From Paenibacillus sp. CC-CFT747 (GTDB lineage: Bacteria; Bacillota; Bacilli; Paenibacillales; NBRC-103111): a DNA stretch of 64,000 nt. This document shows positions 16,501 through 28,272 of this stretch, piece by piece. The notes beneath the pieces are model-generated. The model was given only the letters and a program-made list of their open reading frames with translations, was not told the DNA's origin and made no database searches. The stretch covers positions 2,031,001 through 2,095,000 of the forward strand of contig CP106741.1 of assembly GCA_030323305.1 (NCBI GenBank), written 5' to 3'. The position numbers and the translations under genes are program-made. The number at the start of each line of letters is the position of its first letter. Positions within the stretch are counted from its first letter, which is position 1.

Positions 16501-17550
16501 ATGACTCAACCCATTCGCGCGGCTATCGTCGGCTCCACCGGCTACGGCGGGGTCGAGCTGATCCGGCTTTTGCTGCAGCATCCCCATGTGGACATTACCT
16601 CGGTTATCTCGTCTTCGACGCCGGGGGTGCCGATTGCGGACGGTTTTCCGCATTTGAACGAAATTGTCACTGACTCGCTGGACGCGGTCGACGTTCCACT
16701 CATCCGGAGCAAAGCGGACGTCGTCTTCCTGGCGACACCCGCAGGAGTGGCCGCCAATCTGGCTCCGCAGCTGCTGGAAGCCGGGCTGAAGGTCATCGAT
16801 ATTTCCGGCGACTTCCGCCTGAAGTCGGGGGAAGTGTACGAGAAATGGTATAAGCACAAGCCGGCAGCCGATGAATATTTAGCCAAGGCGGTGTATGGAC
16901 TGGCGGAGGTCTATGGGAATGAGGTAAAGGGAGTAGACTTCATTTCCAACCCGGGCTGCTACCCGACGGCTACCCTGCTTGGACTCGTGCCTGCCGTGAA
17001 GGCGGGCTGGATTGACCCGGCGACCATCATCATTGATGCGAAATCCGGGGTGTCCGGAGCGGGGCGCGGGCTCAGCCTGACGAATCATTTTGCGGAAATC
17101 AATGAGAATTTCCTGGCGTATAAAGTGAACAAGCACCAGCATATCCCGGAGATCGAGCAGGTGCTGAGCCGGGAAGCCGGGCAGGAAGTCATCACGACGT
17201 TCACCACGCATCTCGTTCCGATGACCCGCGGCATTCAGAGCACGATCTATGCCACGGTCAAGGGGAAGCGGTCCGATGAGGATTTCCTCGAGCTCTACCG
17301 GGAGTTCTACAAAGGACGCCCCTTTGTGCGGATCCGTCCGAAAGGAAAGGTTCCGGGCACGAAGGAAGTCTGGGGCTCGAACTACTGCGATATCGGCTTC
17401 TCCGTGGATGAGCGGACCGGCCGCGTGACGATCGTGTCGGTAATCGACAATGTGGTGAAGGGAGCGGCCGGGCAGGCTGTTCAGAACCTGAACCTGATCA
17501 TGGGCTGGGACGAAGCGACGGGGCTTGCGTTCACCCCGGTTTACCCTTAA
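16501..17550 (+). CDS. argC: N-acetyl-gamma-glutamyl-phosphate reductase
   Basis: A 349-residue ArgC. It reduces N-acetylglutamyl phosphate to the semialdehyde with NADPH, the third step of arginine synthesis. N-terminal Rossmann motif VGSTGYGGVELIRLL and the catalytic Cys in FISNPGCYPTATLLGL are present. AGGAGG lies before the ATG. First gene of argCJBDFGH, with a promoter carrying ARG-box-like sequences upstream. Confidence 0.97.
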   Translation: MTQPIRAAIVGSTGYGGVELIRLLLQHPHVDITSVISSSTPGVPIADGFPHLNEIVTDSLDAVDVPLIRSKADVVFLATPAGVAANLAPQLLEAGLKVIDISGDFRLKSGEVYEKWYKHKPAADEYLAKAVYGLAEVYGNEVKGVDFISNPGCYPTATLLGLVPAVKAGWIDPATIIIDAKSGVSGAGRGLSLTNHFAEINENFLAYKVNKHQHIPEIEQVLSREAGQEVITTFTTHLVPMTRGIQSTIYATVKGKRSDEDFLELYREFYKGRPFVRIRPKGKVPGTKEVWGSNYCDIGFSVDERTGRVTIVSVIDNVVKGAAGQAVQNLNLIMGWDEATGLAFTPVYP

Positions 17551-17574
17551 TTTGCGAGGATAGGTGGAAGAACA

Positions 17575-18756
17575 ATGGGAGCTGGATTTCAAGTGGTGGA
17601 AGCCGGCGGCGTCACGACGCCAAAAGGCTTCACGGCAGGAGGCCTTCACTGCGGCCTTAAGAAAACAGAGCGCTACGACCTCGGCGCCATCTGGTGCGAG
17701 GTGCCGGCCGCGGCGGCCGGCGTGTATACGCTGAATGCGTTCCAGGCGGCGCCCCTTAAGGTGACGCGGGAGAGCATCGGGCAGGAAGGCAAGCTGCAGG
17801 CGATGCTCGTGAACAGCGGCAACGCCAACGCGTGCACGGGCCAGCAGGGCGAGGACGATGCGCGGGAGATGCGCCAAGCGATGGCGCGGGCGCTCGGGAT
17901 TGAGGAGCACCTGGTCGGGGTGACCTCGACCGGCGTCATTGGCGAGCTGCTGCCGATGGAGAAGGTGCGAAGCGGCATCGCCGCCCTTCCGGACCGGCTG
18001 AAAGAGGACGGAAGCGAGGACTTCTGCCAGGCGATCCTGACGACCGACCTCGTACAGAAGATGATCTGCGTCAGCGTGGAGGTAGGCGGGCAGCCCGTTT
18101 ACATAGCGGGGGCGGCCAAAGGCTCCGGGATGATCCATCCGAACATGGCGACCATGCTCGGGTTCATCACCACGGACGCCAACGTAGCGGGCAGCGATCT
18201 GCAGGCGCTCTTGAACGGCGTGACCGATTCCACCTTCAACATGATCACCGTGGACGGCGACACGAGCACGAACGACATGGTCGTCGCCATGGCAAGCGGG
18301 CTCGCAGCGGGCGGGGAAGCCCTTGCCCCGGGCCACCCGGACTGGGCGGCGTTTGAGGAAGGCTTCCGGCACGTGGGCGAGTACCTCGCGAAGGCGATCG
18401 CCCGCGACGGCGAAGGAGCGACGAAGCTGGTCGAGGTGAACGTGGACGGTGCGCAGTCCGATAAGGCTGCCCGGGCCATCGCTAAAACGGTGGTCGGCTC
18501 CTCCCTGGTGAAGTCCGCCTGCTTCGGTGCCGACGCCAACTGGGGACGGATCATTGCCGCCGTCGGCCGGGCGGGTGAGCCCGTGAATGTGGACACCGTG
18601 GATATCCGGCTCGGCGATATTTCCGTTCTGGAGCAGTCGCGGCCGGTGAAGTTCGATGAGGACGCGGCGCTCGAGTACCTGCGCGGCGACCTAGTGCAGA
18701 TCTACGTCAGCTTGAACATGGGGAAGCGCGCGCCACTGCTTGGGGCTGCGACCTGA
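17575..18756 (+). CDS. argJ: bifunctional ornithine acetyltransferase / N-acetylglutamate synthase
   Basis: A 393-residue ArgJ. It recycles the acetyl group from N-acetylornithine to glutamate and usually also makes N-acetylglutamate from acetyl-CoA. The self-cleavage site is present: [11 protein letters not shown], with the nucleophile Thr near residue 193, which generates alpha and beta chains. Other family blocks such as [12 protein letters not shown] and GDTSTNDMV are intact. It follows argC by 24 bp. No separate argA is seen, consistent with a cyclic pathway. Confidence 0.96.
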   Translation: MGAGFQVVEAGGVTTPKGFTAGGLHCGLKKTERYDLGAIWCEVPAAAAGVYTLNAFQAAPLKVTRESIGQEGKLQAMLVNSGNANACTGQQGEDDAREMRQAMARALGIEEHLVGVTSTGVIGELLPMEKVRSGIAALPDRLKEDGSEDFCQAILTTDLVQKMICVSVEVGGQPVYIAGAAKGSGMIHPNMATMLGFITTDANVAGSDLQALLNGVTDSTFNMITVDGDTSTNDMVVAMASGLAAGGEALAPGHPDWAAFEEGFRHVGEYLAKAIARDGEGATKLVEVNVDGAQSDKAARAIAKTVVGSSLVKSACFGADANWGRIIAAVGRAGEPVNVDTVDIRLGDISVLEQSRPVKFDEDAALEYLRGDLVQIYVSLNMGKRAPLLGAAT

Positions 18757-18822
18757 CCTATGATTATGTCCGCATCAACGCGGCCTACCGGACGTAAGCC
18801 TACACAAGAAAGGACCGGACTC

Positions 18823-19612
18823 ATGAGCGATAATTGTTTTGTCATCAAATGCGGCGGGAGCACCCTGGCGGCTCTGCCGGATTCTTTTATACGGATATGC
18901 GAAGCTTGCAGGAAGAGGGCCTGATTCCGGTGATCGTGCACGGGGGCGGTCCGGCGATTTCAGAGACGCTGAACAAGCTCGGAATCGAGACGGAATTCGT
19001 GGGCGGCCTGCGCAAAACGAACGAAGCCGTGCTGGATGTGGTGGAGATGGTTCTGGCGGGCCGGATCAACAAAGAGATCGTGCGCAAAATCCAGCTTTCC
19101 GGAGCGAAAGCGATCGGGCTGTCCGGCGTAGACGGCCACCTCATCAAGCCCGGCCGGTGGCGAATGCCGACGAGGTTGGGCTGGTGGGAGACGTGACGGA
19201 CGTGAATGCGGCGCTGATCCAAGGGATCGTGGCCATGGGCTACATGCCGGTCATCGCCCCTATCGGGCTTGGGGCCGACAGCGGACAGCGTTACAACATT
19301 AATGCGGATACGGCGGCGGGAGCGGTCGCTTCGCGGCTCGGCGTCGAGCGGATGATTGTCGTTACGGACGTGCCGGGCATCATGAGAACAGTAGATGGCG
19401 TCAAAAAAGTATTACCAAGTGTTGCGGTGTATGACATTGAAGAGATGATCGGTTCCGGTGAAATTTACGGAGGCATGATCCCGAAGGTCCGGGCGGCGGT
19501 TCAATGCATCCAAGGGGATGTAAAGGAAGTCGTTATCGTGGACGGCTCCGTTCCCGAAGTGCTGAGCCAGGTCCTCAAGGACGGGGAGATCGGTACCCGT
19601 ATCATCCGCTGA
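18823..19612 (+). CDS. argB: acetylglutamate kinase (two frameshifts in this sequence)
   Basis: ArgB phosphorylates N-acetylglutamate. The start MSDNCFVIKCGGSTLAALPD includes the nucleotide-binding K-x-GG, followed by VIVHGGGPAISETL. The C-terminal half (QRYNINADTAAGAVASRL) is intact. Two single-base deletions break it: near 18889 (a T missing in the T run after GATTC) and near 19149 (a G missing before CCCGGCCGG). Restored length is 263 residues, as in Bacillus. AAAGGA precedes the ATG. It lies in operon order between argJ and argD. Confidence 0.94.
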
Positions 19613-19679
19613 TGTAAGGTAAGGTCAAGCCATGGCCCTACCTATCACCATAAATCATTCCAAAAAGGAGCGAAGAACC

Positions 19680-20866
19680 ATGGGAGAGCAGCAAAGCGCC
19701 TTGTTCCCGACCTATGCCCGGTACCCCATTACGATCGTGAAAGGGGAAGGCAGCCGGCTGTGGGATGACAACGGCAAGGAGTATTTGGACTTCATGAGCG
19801 GCTTGGCGGTAACGAGCCTGGGCCATGCCCCGAAGGCCATCAAGGAGAAGCTCATCGAGCAGCTGGACCAGCTGTGGCACGTGAGCAATCTGTTTCATAT
19901 TCCGAATCAGGAAAAGCTGGCGGCTCTCTTGACCGCGAACAGCTGCCTGGACCGGGCTTTCTTCTGCAGCACGGGCGCGGAGGCCAACGAGGCCGCCATT
20001 AAAATCGCCCGCCGCTACAACCAGAAGGTACTCGGCCGCGACCGCCATGAAATCATTACGTTCCATCAGTCGTTCCATGGGCGGACGCTCGCTACTCTAA
20101 CGGCAACCGGGCAGGATAAGGTGAAGGAAGGCTTCCTTCCGCTGCCTCAAGGGTTCGTGTATGCTCCTTATAACGTTATCGAAGGTTTGGAGTCGTATAT
20201 CAACGACCAGACCTGCGCCATCATGCTGGAGATGATCCAGGCCGAGGGCGGCGTTATTACGGCCGACCCGGCTTTTGTTCAGGAAGTGGTGCGCCTGTGC
20301 GAGAAGCACGATCTGCTTCTCATCGTCGATGAGATCCAGACAGGCATGGGCCGCACCGGCAAGCTGTTTGCCTATGAGCATTACGGCATCGAGCCGGATA
20401 TCATCACCTTGGCCAAAGCGCTCGGAAGCGGGTTCCCGATCGGCGCTATGCTGGGCAAGGAGAAGCTGGCGGAAGCTTTCTCGGCGGGAAGCCACGGCTC
20501 GACGTTCGGGGAACCCCGATTGCGACGGCAACGGCCATCGCCACCGTGGAGACAATCGTAGGCGAGAAGCTCTCCGAGCGTGCCGCGGAGAAAGGCGAGT
20601 ACCTTTTCGCAAAGCTGACGGAAGCGCTGGAAGGCAACGATTTCGTGAAGGAAATCCGCGGCAAGGGCCTGATCGTGGGCATTCTATGTGCGGGTCCGGT
20701 TGCCGAGCAGATTGCGGACATTCACCGGAACGGCCTGCTCGTCGTTTCCGCTGGGCCGAACGTGATCCGTCTTCTGCCGAATCTACTCGTGAGCGAGGAA
20801 GAAATTGACCGGGCGGTCGAAACGATCAGCCGGGTGCTGGCCGCCAAAGCTCAGACAGCCGTCTAG
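19680..20866 (+). CDS. argD: acetylornithine aminotransferase (frameshifted in this sequence)
   Basis: ArgD is a PLP class III aminotransferase that converts N-acetylglutamate semialdehyde to N-acetylornithine. Visible motifs: FCSTGAEANEAAIK, the DEIQTGMGRTG block, and the PLP lysine in ITLAKALGSGFPIGAML. ATG 19680 fits AAAAAGGAG; earlier in-frame ATGs lack a ribosome site. One G is missing near 20511 (TTCGGGGGAACC read with four G), which breaks the conserved STFGGTPIATA block. Restored length is 395 residues. Confidence 0.95.
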
Positions 20867-20933
20867 CGCCTTTTCTGGCAGCACACCCATACCTCGACCG
20901 TCATTCAAACAAAGAAAGGGGAGATTGACCTCT

Positions 20934-21887
20934 ATGGAAAGCGTAAAGCCATCACTTGATCTGGACTTGAAGGGCCGGGATTTTATCGGCCTGACCGATT
21001 ACAGCCCGGAAGAAATCCGTTACTTGATCGATCTTGCGATCGATTTGAAGAAGAAGCAGAAGAACGGGGAGGTTTACCAGCCCCTTAAAGGAAAAACGCT
21101 CGGGATGATCTTCGAAAAGTCGTCGACGCGGACGCGCGTGTCGTTCGAGGTGGGCATGTACCAGCTCGGCGGACATGCCTTGTTCCTGAGCCGCAACGAC
21201 CTGCAGATCGGACGCGGGGAGCCGATCTCGGATACGGCTCAGGTGCTGTCGAGATACCTCGACGGGATCATGATCCGCACCTTCGCGCACCGCACCGTGA
21301 TCGACCTCGCCCGCAGCTCGACCGTGCCGGTCATCAACGGGCTGACGGATTATTCCCATCCGTGCCAGGCGCTCGCCGACTACCAGACGGTACTCGAGCA
21401 CAAAGGCCGCCTCGAAGGGCTCAAAATCGCCTTCGTGGGCGACGGCAACAACATGGTCCACTCCTTGATGATCGGAGCGGCCAAGCTCGGCATGCACATG
21501 GCGGTCGCTTCGCCGCAAGGGTATTTTCCAAGCAACGATGTCATCAAATCGGCTAAGGAGTACTCGGCGCAAACCGGAGGCTCGTTTACGCTGACGGAGG
21601 ACGCGAAGGAAGCGGTGGCCGACGCCGACGTGATCTACACGGACGTATGGGCCAGCATGGGACAGGAAGAGGAGCAGAAGATCCGGGAGAAGGCTTTTGC
21701 CTCTTTCCAGGTGAACGAAGAGCTCGCCGCCTATGCGAAGAAAGACTATCTGTTCCTGCACTGCCTGCCCGCCCACCGCGGAGAGGAAGTGAGCGAGGGC
21801 GTCATCGACGGCCCGAACTCCATTATTTTTGACCAGGCCGAGAACCGTCTGCACGCCCAGAAAGCCATCATGGCGGCTTTGATGTAA
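20934..21887 (+). CDS. argF: ornithine carbamoyltransferase
   Basis: A 317-residue OTCase that joins carbamoyl phosphate and ornithine to citrulline. The carbamoyl-phosphate loop [12 protein letters not shown] (near residue 63) and the ornithine-binding [10 protein letters not shown] block are intact. ATG 20934 is used because AAAGGGGAG precedes it. A catabolic arcB is unlikely since the gene sits inside the biosynthetic cluster between argD and argG. Confidence 0.96.
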   Translation: MESVKPSLDLDLKGRDFIGLTDYSPEEIRYLIDLAIDLKKKQKNGEVYQPLKGKTLGMIFEKSSTRTRVSFEVGMYQLGGHALFLSRNDLQIGRGEPISDTAQVLSRYLDGIMIRTFAHRTVIDLARSSTVPVINGLTDYSHPCQALADYQTVLEHKGRLEGLKIAFVGDGNNMVHSLMIGAAKLGMHMAVASPQGYFPSNDVIKSAKEYSAQTGGSFTLTEDAKEAVADADVIYTDVWASMGQEEEQKIREKAFASFQVNEELAAYAKKDYLFLHCLPAHRGEEVSEGVIDGPNSIIFDQAENRLHAQKAIMAALM

Positions 21888-21921
21888 GCATCCCATAATT
21901 AAGAGATGGAGTGAAGAACCC

Positions 21922-23172
<1,251 letters not shown>

Positions 23173-23283
23173 CGGCACGAATAGAGGCAAGGAAGCGAAG
23201 CAAGGCGCGGGCGGGCTTTTCGGCTGACCAGTCGGGAGGCCCTCCGGCGCTTTTGTGCGAATAAGGGAAGGAGCGAGAAACGA

Positions 23284-24698
23284 GTGTCTAAACTTTGGGG
23301 TGGACGTTTTACGAAGCAAACCGATCAGCTGGTGGAGGAGTATACCGCCTCGATCCTGTTCGACAAAGAGCTCGCCGAAGAGGACATCCAGGAAGCCTGG
23401 CTCATGTCACCATGCTCGGCAAATGTGGTATTCTGCCGGCGGAGGACGTCGAGAAGATCAAGGACGGCCTCCTGAAGGTGCAGGGGATCATCCGCCGCGG
23501 GGAAATGGAATTCTCCGTCAGCAACGAAGATATCCATATGAACATCGAGAAAGCGCTGCTGGATGAGATCGGTCCGGTCGGAGGCAAGCTCCATACGGGA
23601 CGCAGCCGTAACGACCAGGTGGCGACGGACATGCACCTCTACCTGCGCAAGCGGGTCGTGGAGTTCGTCGGCTTCCTGCAGAAGCTTCAGGAGGCGCTGC
23701 TTACGCAGGCGGCGAACAACCTCGACACGATCGTGCCGGGCTACACGCACCTGCAGCGGGCGCAGCCGATTCTGTTCGCCCACCACCTGATGGCGTACGT
23801 CTCCATGTTCCAGCGCGACATCGAGCGCCTGCAGGACAGCTACAAGCGCATCAACGTGCTGCCGCTCGGCGCCGGGGCGTTGGCCGGTACCACCTTCCCG
23901 ATCGACCGCCATTTTGTGGCGGAGCAGCTCGGGTTCGACCGGCCGTACGAGAACAGCCTCGACGCGGTCAGCGACCGGGACTTCATCCTGGAGTTCCTCT
24001 CGAACGCCTCGATGATCATGATGCACCTGTCGCGCTTCTGCGAGGAGCTGGTGCTCTGGTCGAGCACGGAGTTCACCTTCGTCGAGCTCGACGACGCCTT
24101 CTGTACGGGCAGCAGCATCATGCCGCAGAAGAAGAACCCCGACGTGGCCGAGCTTGTCCGTGGCAAGACGGGCCGGGTGTACGGCAACCTGATGGGGCTC
24201 CTGACGGTGCTGAAGTCGCTTCCGCTGGCCTACAACAAGGACATGCAGGAAGATAAAGAAGGCATGTTCGACACCGTGAAGACGCTGCAGGGCGCCCTTC
24301 AGCTGTTCGCCCCGATGGTGGCGACCATGAAGGTGAACAAGGACCGGATGCGCCAGGCGGTCAACCAGGACTTCTCTAACGCCACCGATATCGCCGACTA
24401 CCTGGTGAACAAGGGACTGCCGTTCCGCCAGGCGCATGAGGTCATCGGCAAAACGGTGCTGTACTGCATCCAGAACAGCAAGTACCTGCTCGACCTGAGC
24501 CTCGAGGAGTTCCGGCAGTTCTCCGAGCTGTTCGGGGACGACATTTATGCCGTGCTGCAGCCGGAGCAGGTCGTGAACGCCCGTAATGTCTACGGGGGAA
24601 CGAACGCCGGCCAAGTCCAGGGAGCCATTGACCGGGCCCGCGGGGAGCTGGAGAAAACATCCGCTTGGGTCGAAGAATATATACAGAAGAGCAAGTAG
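23284..24698 (+). CDS. argH: argininosuccinate lyase (frameshifted in this sequence)
   Basis: ArgH releases arginine and fumarate in the last step. GTG 23284 follows GGAAGGAG and gives the family start [19 protein letters not shown]. The superfamily signature [17 protein letters not shown] (near residue 275) is intact. One G is missing near 23400 (TGGGCTCATGTC read as TGGCTCATGTC), breaking the conserved EAWAHVTML segment. Restored length is 471 residues. A strong terminator follows, closing the arginine operon. Confidence 0.95.
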
Positions 24699-24706
24699 GA
24701 ATGAAC

Positions 24707-24747
24707 AAAACCCTTCCCGGGCTTAAGCCGGGAAGGGTTTGCTGTTT
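24707..24747 (+). terminator. bidirectional terminator after argH
   Basis: AAAACCCTTCCCGG and CCGGGAAGGGTTT pair around GCTTAAG, with T/A tracts on both sides. It can also serve the convergent DUF4097 gene. Confidence 0.9.
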
Positions 24748-24754
24748 TCAGACA

Positions 24755-24770
24755 TTTTTCACGTGGAACA
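24755..24770 (+). promoter_or_regulatory. parS-like site (ParB/Spo0J binding)
   Basis: TTTTTCACGTGGAACA matches the Bacillus parS consensus TGTTNCACGTGAAACA at 14 of 16 positions and has the CACGTG core. It sits in the intergenic gap between convergent genes. A second half site TGTTCCACG follows at 24786-24794 and forms a 9-bp inverted repeat with CGTGGAACA (24762-24770). The rest of 24795-24943 holds nothing recognisable. Confidence 0.5.
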
Positions 24771-24943
24771 ATGACCGAATCGATCTGTTCCACGCCGAAG
24801 GCATGTCATCAGGCAAGCCCGAGGTCCGCTCCAGGCCCGATCGGCCGCTTCCAGAGCCTTATTCTCCAATCAAGTTCTGCTTCCCTTGCGATTCTCATGC
24901 GCCAGCAGAGGCTTTACCGCCAACCAAGTGACCATATAAGCCA

Positions 24944-25878
24944 CTAGCGCCCCGTCGTCAGCGTGATGCTTCCGGTGCTGCTTTCGGCCTTCACCAGCGG
25001 GCCGCTTCCGCCCGTGCTGCGAAGCTCGTGCTTATCCCGGACGGCGTAACTCAGGCCCGGGACGTCCGCGGATACCCGTCCCGTATCGGTGCGGAAATCG
25101 ACGCGGACGTCACCGGCTTGTGCCGCTTGTATCCGGATACTCCCCGTATCCGTCTCCGCTTGGATAGGCTGGAGCAGCCGCGGCACCGTTACTTCGACGC
25201 TTCCGGTGCCGCTCTCCACCTTCAGAGCCCCCTCGATTTGGGCGAGACGGATGCTTCCGGTATCGGTCGCAGCCGTGACACCGCCGCCGCGGATGTCAGA
25301 CAAGGTGAGGCTTCCCGTTGAACTCTCCGCCGACAGCTGGCCGGCATCGGAATTCTTCAGCGCAATGGCTCCCGTATCCGTCTCCAGGGAGAGGCTTTTG
25401 GCTTGAAGGCCTTCGGCTGTCAGACGGCCGGTGTTGGTCCGGAAGGAAACCGAATCGTACAGCTTGGCGGGCACCGCGACCTCCAGACGGGCGGCTTCCT
25501 TGTCCCGGAAGCGAGGAGAGTCAGAAGCTGGTTGATGTCGATGCCGATCTGGAACTTCTTCTGCGTACGGACCGAAACGGATAGGGCATTTCCGTTCAAC
25601 TCGCCTTCCGTTTGCAAGTTCTTCTTGTCGGAGGAGCTGATCCGGCCGTAGTAGCGGACGCGGAACTGGTTATCCGGAGACGCGGTAACGGTAATCTCGG
25701 AAATATCCGTCATTACGGAGACCCGCTGGACGGCGGCGGAGTCGAACGTTTTCTCCCAATTGACTTCTTCCATGGACCCGACGGTCCGGCTGTTCATTAA
25801 CGTATAGCCTACTCCGGCGGTCCCCGCCAGAAAGGAGAGAAGGGCGAGCCCTGCGATGAATTTGGTTCCCCATTTCAT
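24944..25878 (-). CDS. DUF4097 beta-repeat membrane-anchored protein (frameshifted in this sequence)
   Basis: About 311 residues. An N-terminal hydrophobic segment (MKWGTKFIAGLALLSFLAGTAGVGYTL begins it) suggests a signal anchor. The rest consists of short repeats of the form SDTGxIxLxxxxGxLxxxSxTGSI, typical of the DUF4097 right-handed beta-helix 'putative adhesin' family. One base is missing near 25504 (GGGGACAAGG read with three G on the minus strand). ATG 25878 is chosen over 25884 because AGGGG is at proper distance. It follows a DUF1700 gene, a common pairing thought to sense envelope state; function is unknown. Confidence 0.8.
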
Positions 25879-25880
25879 GA

Positions 25881-26477
25881 TCATTTCCCCTAATGAGCCG
25901 GATGTTGAGGGTGAAGTACTTCTTGACGGCCCAGACGTACGCCCGGACAACCCGGATCAGGGCAAGGCAGAGAAGAACGCCGAGCCCCCGAGCATCAGGC
26001 TTCCGAAGATCTCCAGCTGAAGCGCAGGCAGACTGTCCGGAATCCCCGAGCCCATAACGATCCAAAGCGGGCTGGTGGCGAGGACGAGAGACACGATGCA
26101 GAAGGCGAACAAGACGGCGCTTACCGCGGCAAACGGGCCCAGCACGAACACCAGATTGAAGAAGGCGAGGGTGACCAAAGCGACGGTTCCCCGAAGGCCT
26201 GCTTGCCAGGCCGGATCGCCGGCTCCGGAAGAGGGCTGGCGGTAGCTGGGAAAAGTCTCCTTCCCCGGGTGGAAGGATATGTCTGGACGGGCAGGGTGGG
26301 TTCCGTAGTATAATGAGGGCCGTGTCCCAAAGACCGGGCGATCTCCTGCTCGCTTTTGCCATTCTCCGCCGCTTTCTCGAACAAGTCCTCGTATATTGCC
26401 ATGATGTTCCGCCGTTCCGATTCGGGAAGTCCCCGCAATTTCTCCTCCAGGTTATGGAAAAATTCCGCCTTGGTCAT
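25881..26477 (-). CDS. DUF1700/HAAS-domain membrane protein (multiple frameshifts in this sequence)
   Basis: The N terminus MTKAEFFHNLEEKLRGLPESERRNIMAIYEDLFEKA and EQEIARSLG is the DUF1700 (HAAS) domain. It is followed by hydrophobic segments (VTLAFFNLVFVLGPFAAVSAVLF and LPALQLEIFGSLMLGG) and a basic tail (RVVRAYVWAVKKYFTLNIRLIRG). These lie in three frames, so at least two bases are missing (one between about 26190 and 26330, one near 25976). A third missing G near 25887 would end the gene at TGA 25881-25883, overlapping the DUF4097 start region. No PadR regulator, its frequent partner, is adjacent. Confidence 0.7.
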
Positions 26478-26635
26478 TCGATCCCCTTCTTTCCTGCAGC
26501 TGTTACCCTAAAGATACTCCAATAAAGTCATAAGCACATAGTCACCGCAGTCATGTGACGGTCATAACGTTGCTTTTGTAAACATTGTGTGAATAGCGCG
26601 AAAATTAGCGGGAGCCTGAGAGGAATTTTAAAGGA

Positions 26636-26665
26636 TTTGTCGAAGTTTAATAGGCTATCTAAAAC
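26636..26665 (+). promoter_or_regulatory. candidate Spo0A box overlapping a -35 upstream of ftsE
   Basis: TTTGTCGAAG (26636-26645) contains a full TGTCGAA core. TTGTCG (26637-26642) can serve as -35 to TAAAAC (26660-26665) at 17 bases. Spo0A-activated sigma-A promoters typically have a 0A box over the -35. The ftsE start codon is only 11 bases downstream of this -10, so a leader would be very short; a more upstream promoter is also possible. Confidence 0.35.
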
Positions 26666-26675
26666 AGGATGTGAT

Positions 26676-27365
26676 ATGATGATAGAAATGCAGGACGTTT
26701 GGAAAACTTATCCTAACGGTCACGAGGCCATCCGCGGCATCAGCCTGAGGGTAAACCCTAACGAGTTTGTCTATGTCGTCGGCCCGTCCGGCGCCGGTAA
26801 ATCTACTTTTATGAAAATGATATACAGGGAAGAGAAGCCGACAAAGGGAACGATTTTTGTCAATGGGTTCAACCTGGCCAAGCTCAAGCCCCGCAAAATT
26901 CCCTACGTCAGGAGAAACATCGGGGTTATCTTCCAAGATTACCGGCTCCTGCCCAAAATGACGGTGACGGAGAATGTCGCTTTTGCCATGGAAGTGATCG
27001 AAGCGCCGAAGAAGCTCATCAAGAAACGCACCCAAGAGGTACTGGAGCTCGTCAAGCTGCAGGACAAAGCGGTAGCGCTTCCGACCCAGCTTTCCGGCGG
27101 GGAGCAGCAGCGCGTGGCTATTGCCCGGGCAATAGTCAACAATCCTTCCGTCATTATCGCCGATGAACCGACAGGAAATCTTGATCCTGAAACATCTTGG
27201 GGAATCATGAAGCTGCTGGAGGAAATCAATTTCAGGGGAACGACCATTATTATGGCGACTCATAACAAAGAAATCGTGAATACCCTCCGCCGCCGGGTGA
27301 TTGCCATTGAGAAGGGCGAAATTGCGCGCGATGAGGTGAGAGGGGAATACGGGTATGAAGATTAG
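26676..27365 (+). CDS. ftsE: cell division ABC transporter ATPase FtsE
   Basis: A 229-residue ATPase with Walker [10 protein letters not shown], signature LSGGEQQR, Walker [13 protein letters not shown] and the [14 protein letters not shown] start. FtsE with FtsX couples ATP hydrolysis to activation of peptidoglycan hydrolases. ATG 26676 or 26679 gives the family start; an upstream in-frame ATG (26589) would add an unusual leader. It overlaps ftsX by 11 bases. In B. subtilis FtsEX activates CwlO and influences entry into sporulation. Confidence 0.94.
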   Translation: MMIEMQDVWKTYPNGHEAIRGISLRVNPNEFVYVVGPSGAGKSTFMKMIYREEKPTKGTIFVNGFNLAKLKPRKIPYVRRNIGVIFQDYRLLPKMTVTENVAFAMEVIEAPKKLIKKRTQEVLELVKLQDKAVALPTQLSGGEQQRVAIARAIVNNPSVIIADEPTGNLDPETSWGIMKLLEEINFRGTTIIMATHNKEIVNTLRRRVIAIEKGEIARDEVRGEYGYED

Positions 27366-28260
27366 CACATTGTCCCGCCATTTGCGAGAAGGCGGCAAGA
27401 ATGTAATCCGGAACGGCTGGATGACCTTCGCTTCGGTCAGTTCCATTTCCATATCGCTCTTTATCTTGGGATTGTTCATGATCCTGTCGATTAATGTAAG
27501 CTATCTGTCGCAGCAAATGGAAAGCAAAGTGGAAATCCGGGTGTTTCTCGACTCGGCGGTTTCCCAGGAAACGAGAAGCTCTTTGCAAAGCACCATTCAG
27601 GCTATGCCGGAAGTGGACAAGCTGACGTACATCTCGAAAGAAGAAGGCTTGAAGACCTTGAAGAAGCAGCTGGGCGACAGCCTGGAAGGTCTTGACGGAG
27701 AAAACAATCCGCTGATGGACTCCTTTACTGTGGAGGTGAAGGATCCGCAATCCATATCGGGTACGGCGGACCAAATAAATGCTTTGAACGAAGGCAAGAA
27801 CCCGAAGCCGATCATCAAGGTTGACTACGGACGGGATACCGTGGAGAAACTCTTCAAGTTCACCTCGGTTGTCCGCACGATAGGCCTGGTTCTGGTAGGC
27901 TGCCTTTCGCTTACCGCCATGTTCCTTATCTCCAACACGATCAAGCTGACGATTTTGGCCCGTAACCGGGAAATCAAGATCATGAAGCTGGTCGGTGCCA
28001 CGAATGGATTTATACGCTGGCCGTTTTTTATAGAAGGAGCGCTGCTCGGCTTTACCGGCGCTGCCATTCCCGTCCTCCTGCTGACGTGGGGCTATTGGGA
28101 AGTCATTCATTCCGGCAGCGTGGATTTGAGCATGTTTATGCTTCAGCTGAAGCCGTTCTCTCAAGTCGCTTATTGGGTAATCGGTCTTCTTATGGGGATC
28201 GGATTGGTCATCGGAGTATGGGGAAGCACGTTGTCCGTACGCAAATTTTTGAAGGTTTAG
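27355..28260 (+). CDS. ftsX: cell division protein FtsX
   Basis: A 301-residue FtsX with the usual topology: a membrane segment near residues 25-45 (ISISLFILGLFMILSINVSY), an extracytoplasmic domain, then three more segments, including TIGLVLVGCLSLTAMFLISNTI, near the C terminus. It includes the conserved REIKIMKLVGATNGFIRWPF loop. ATG 27355 lies inside the end of ftsE, so the pair is co-translated. The next gene encodes a coiled-coil M23 hydrolase, its probable periplasmic/wall partner. Confidence 0.95.
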   Translation: MKISTLSRHLREGGKNVIRNGWMTFASVSSISISLFILGLFMILSINVSYLSQQMESKVEIRVFLDSAVSQETRSSLQSTIQAMPEVDKLTYISKEEGLKTLKKQLGDSLEGLDGENNPLMDSFTVEVKDPQSISGTADQINALNEGKNPKPIIKVDYGRDTVEKLFKFTSVVRTIGLVLVGCLSLTAMFLISNTIKLTILARNREIKIMKLVGATNGFIRWPFFIEGALLGFTGAAIPVLLLTWGYWEVIHSGSVDLSMFMLQLKPFSQVAYWVIGLLMGIGLVIGVWGSTLSVRKFLKV

Positions 28261-28272
28261 GAGGAAACAAAC

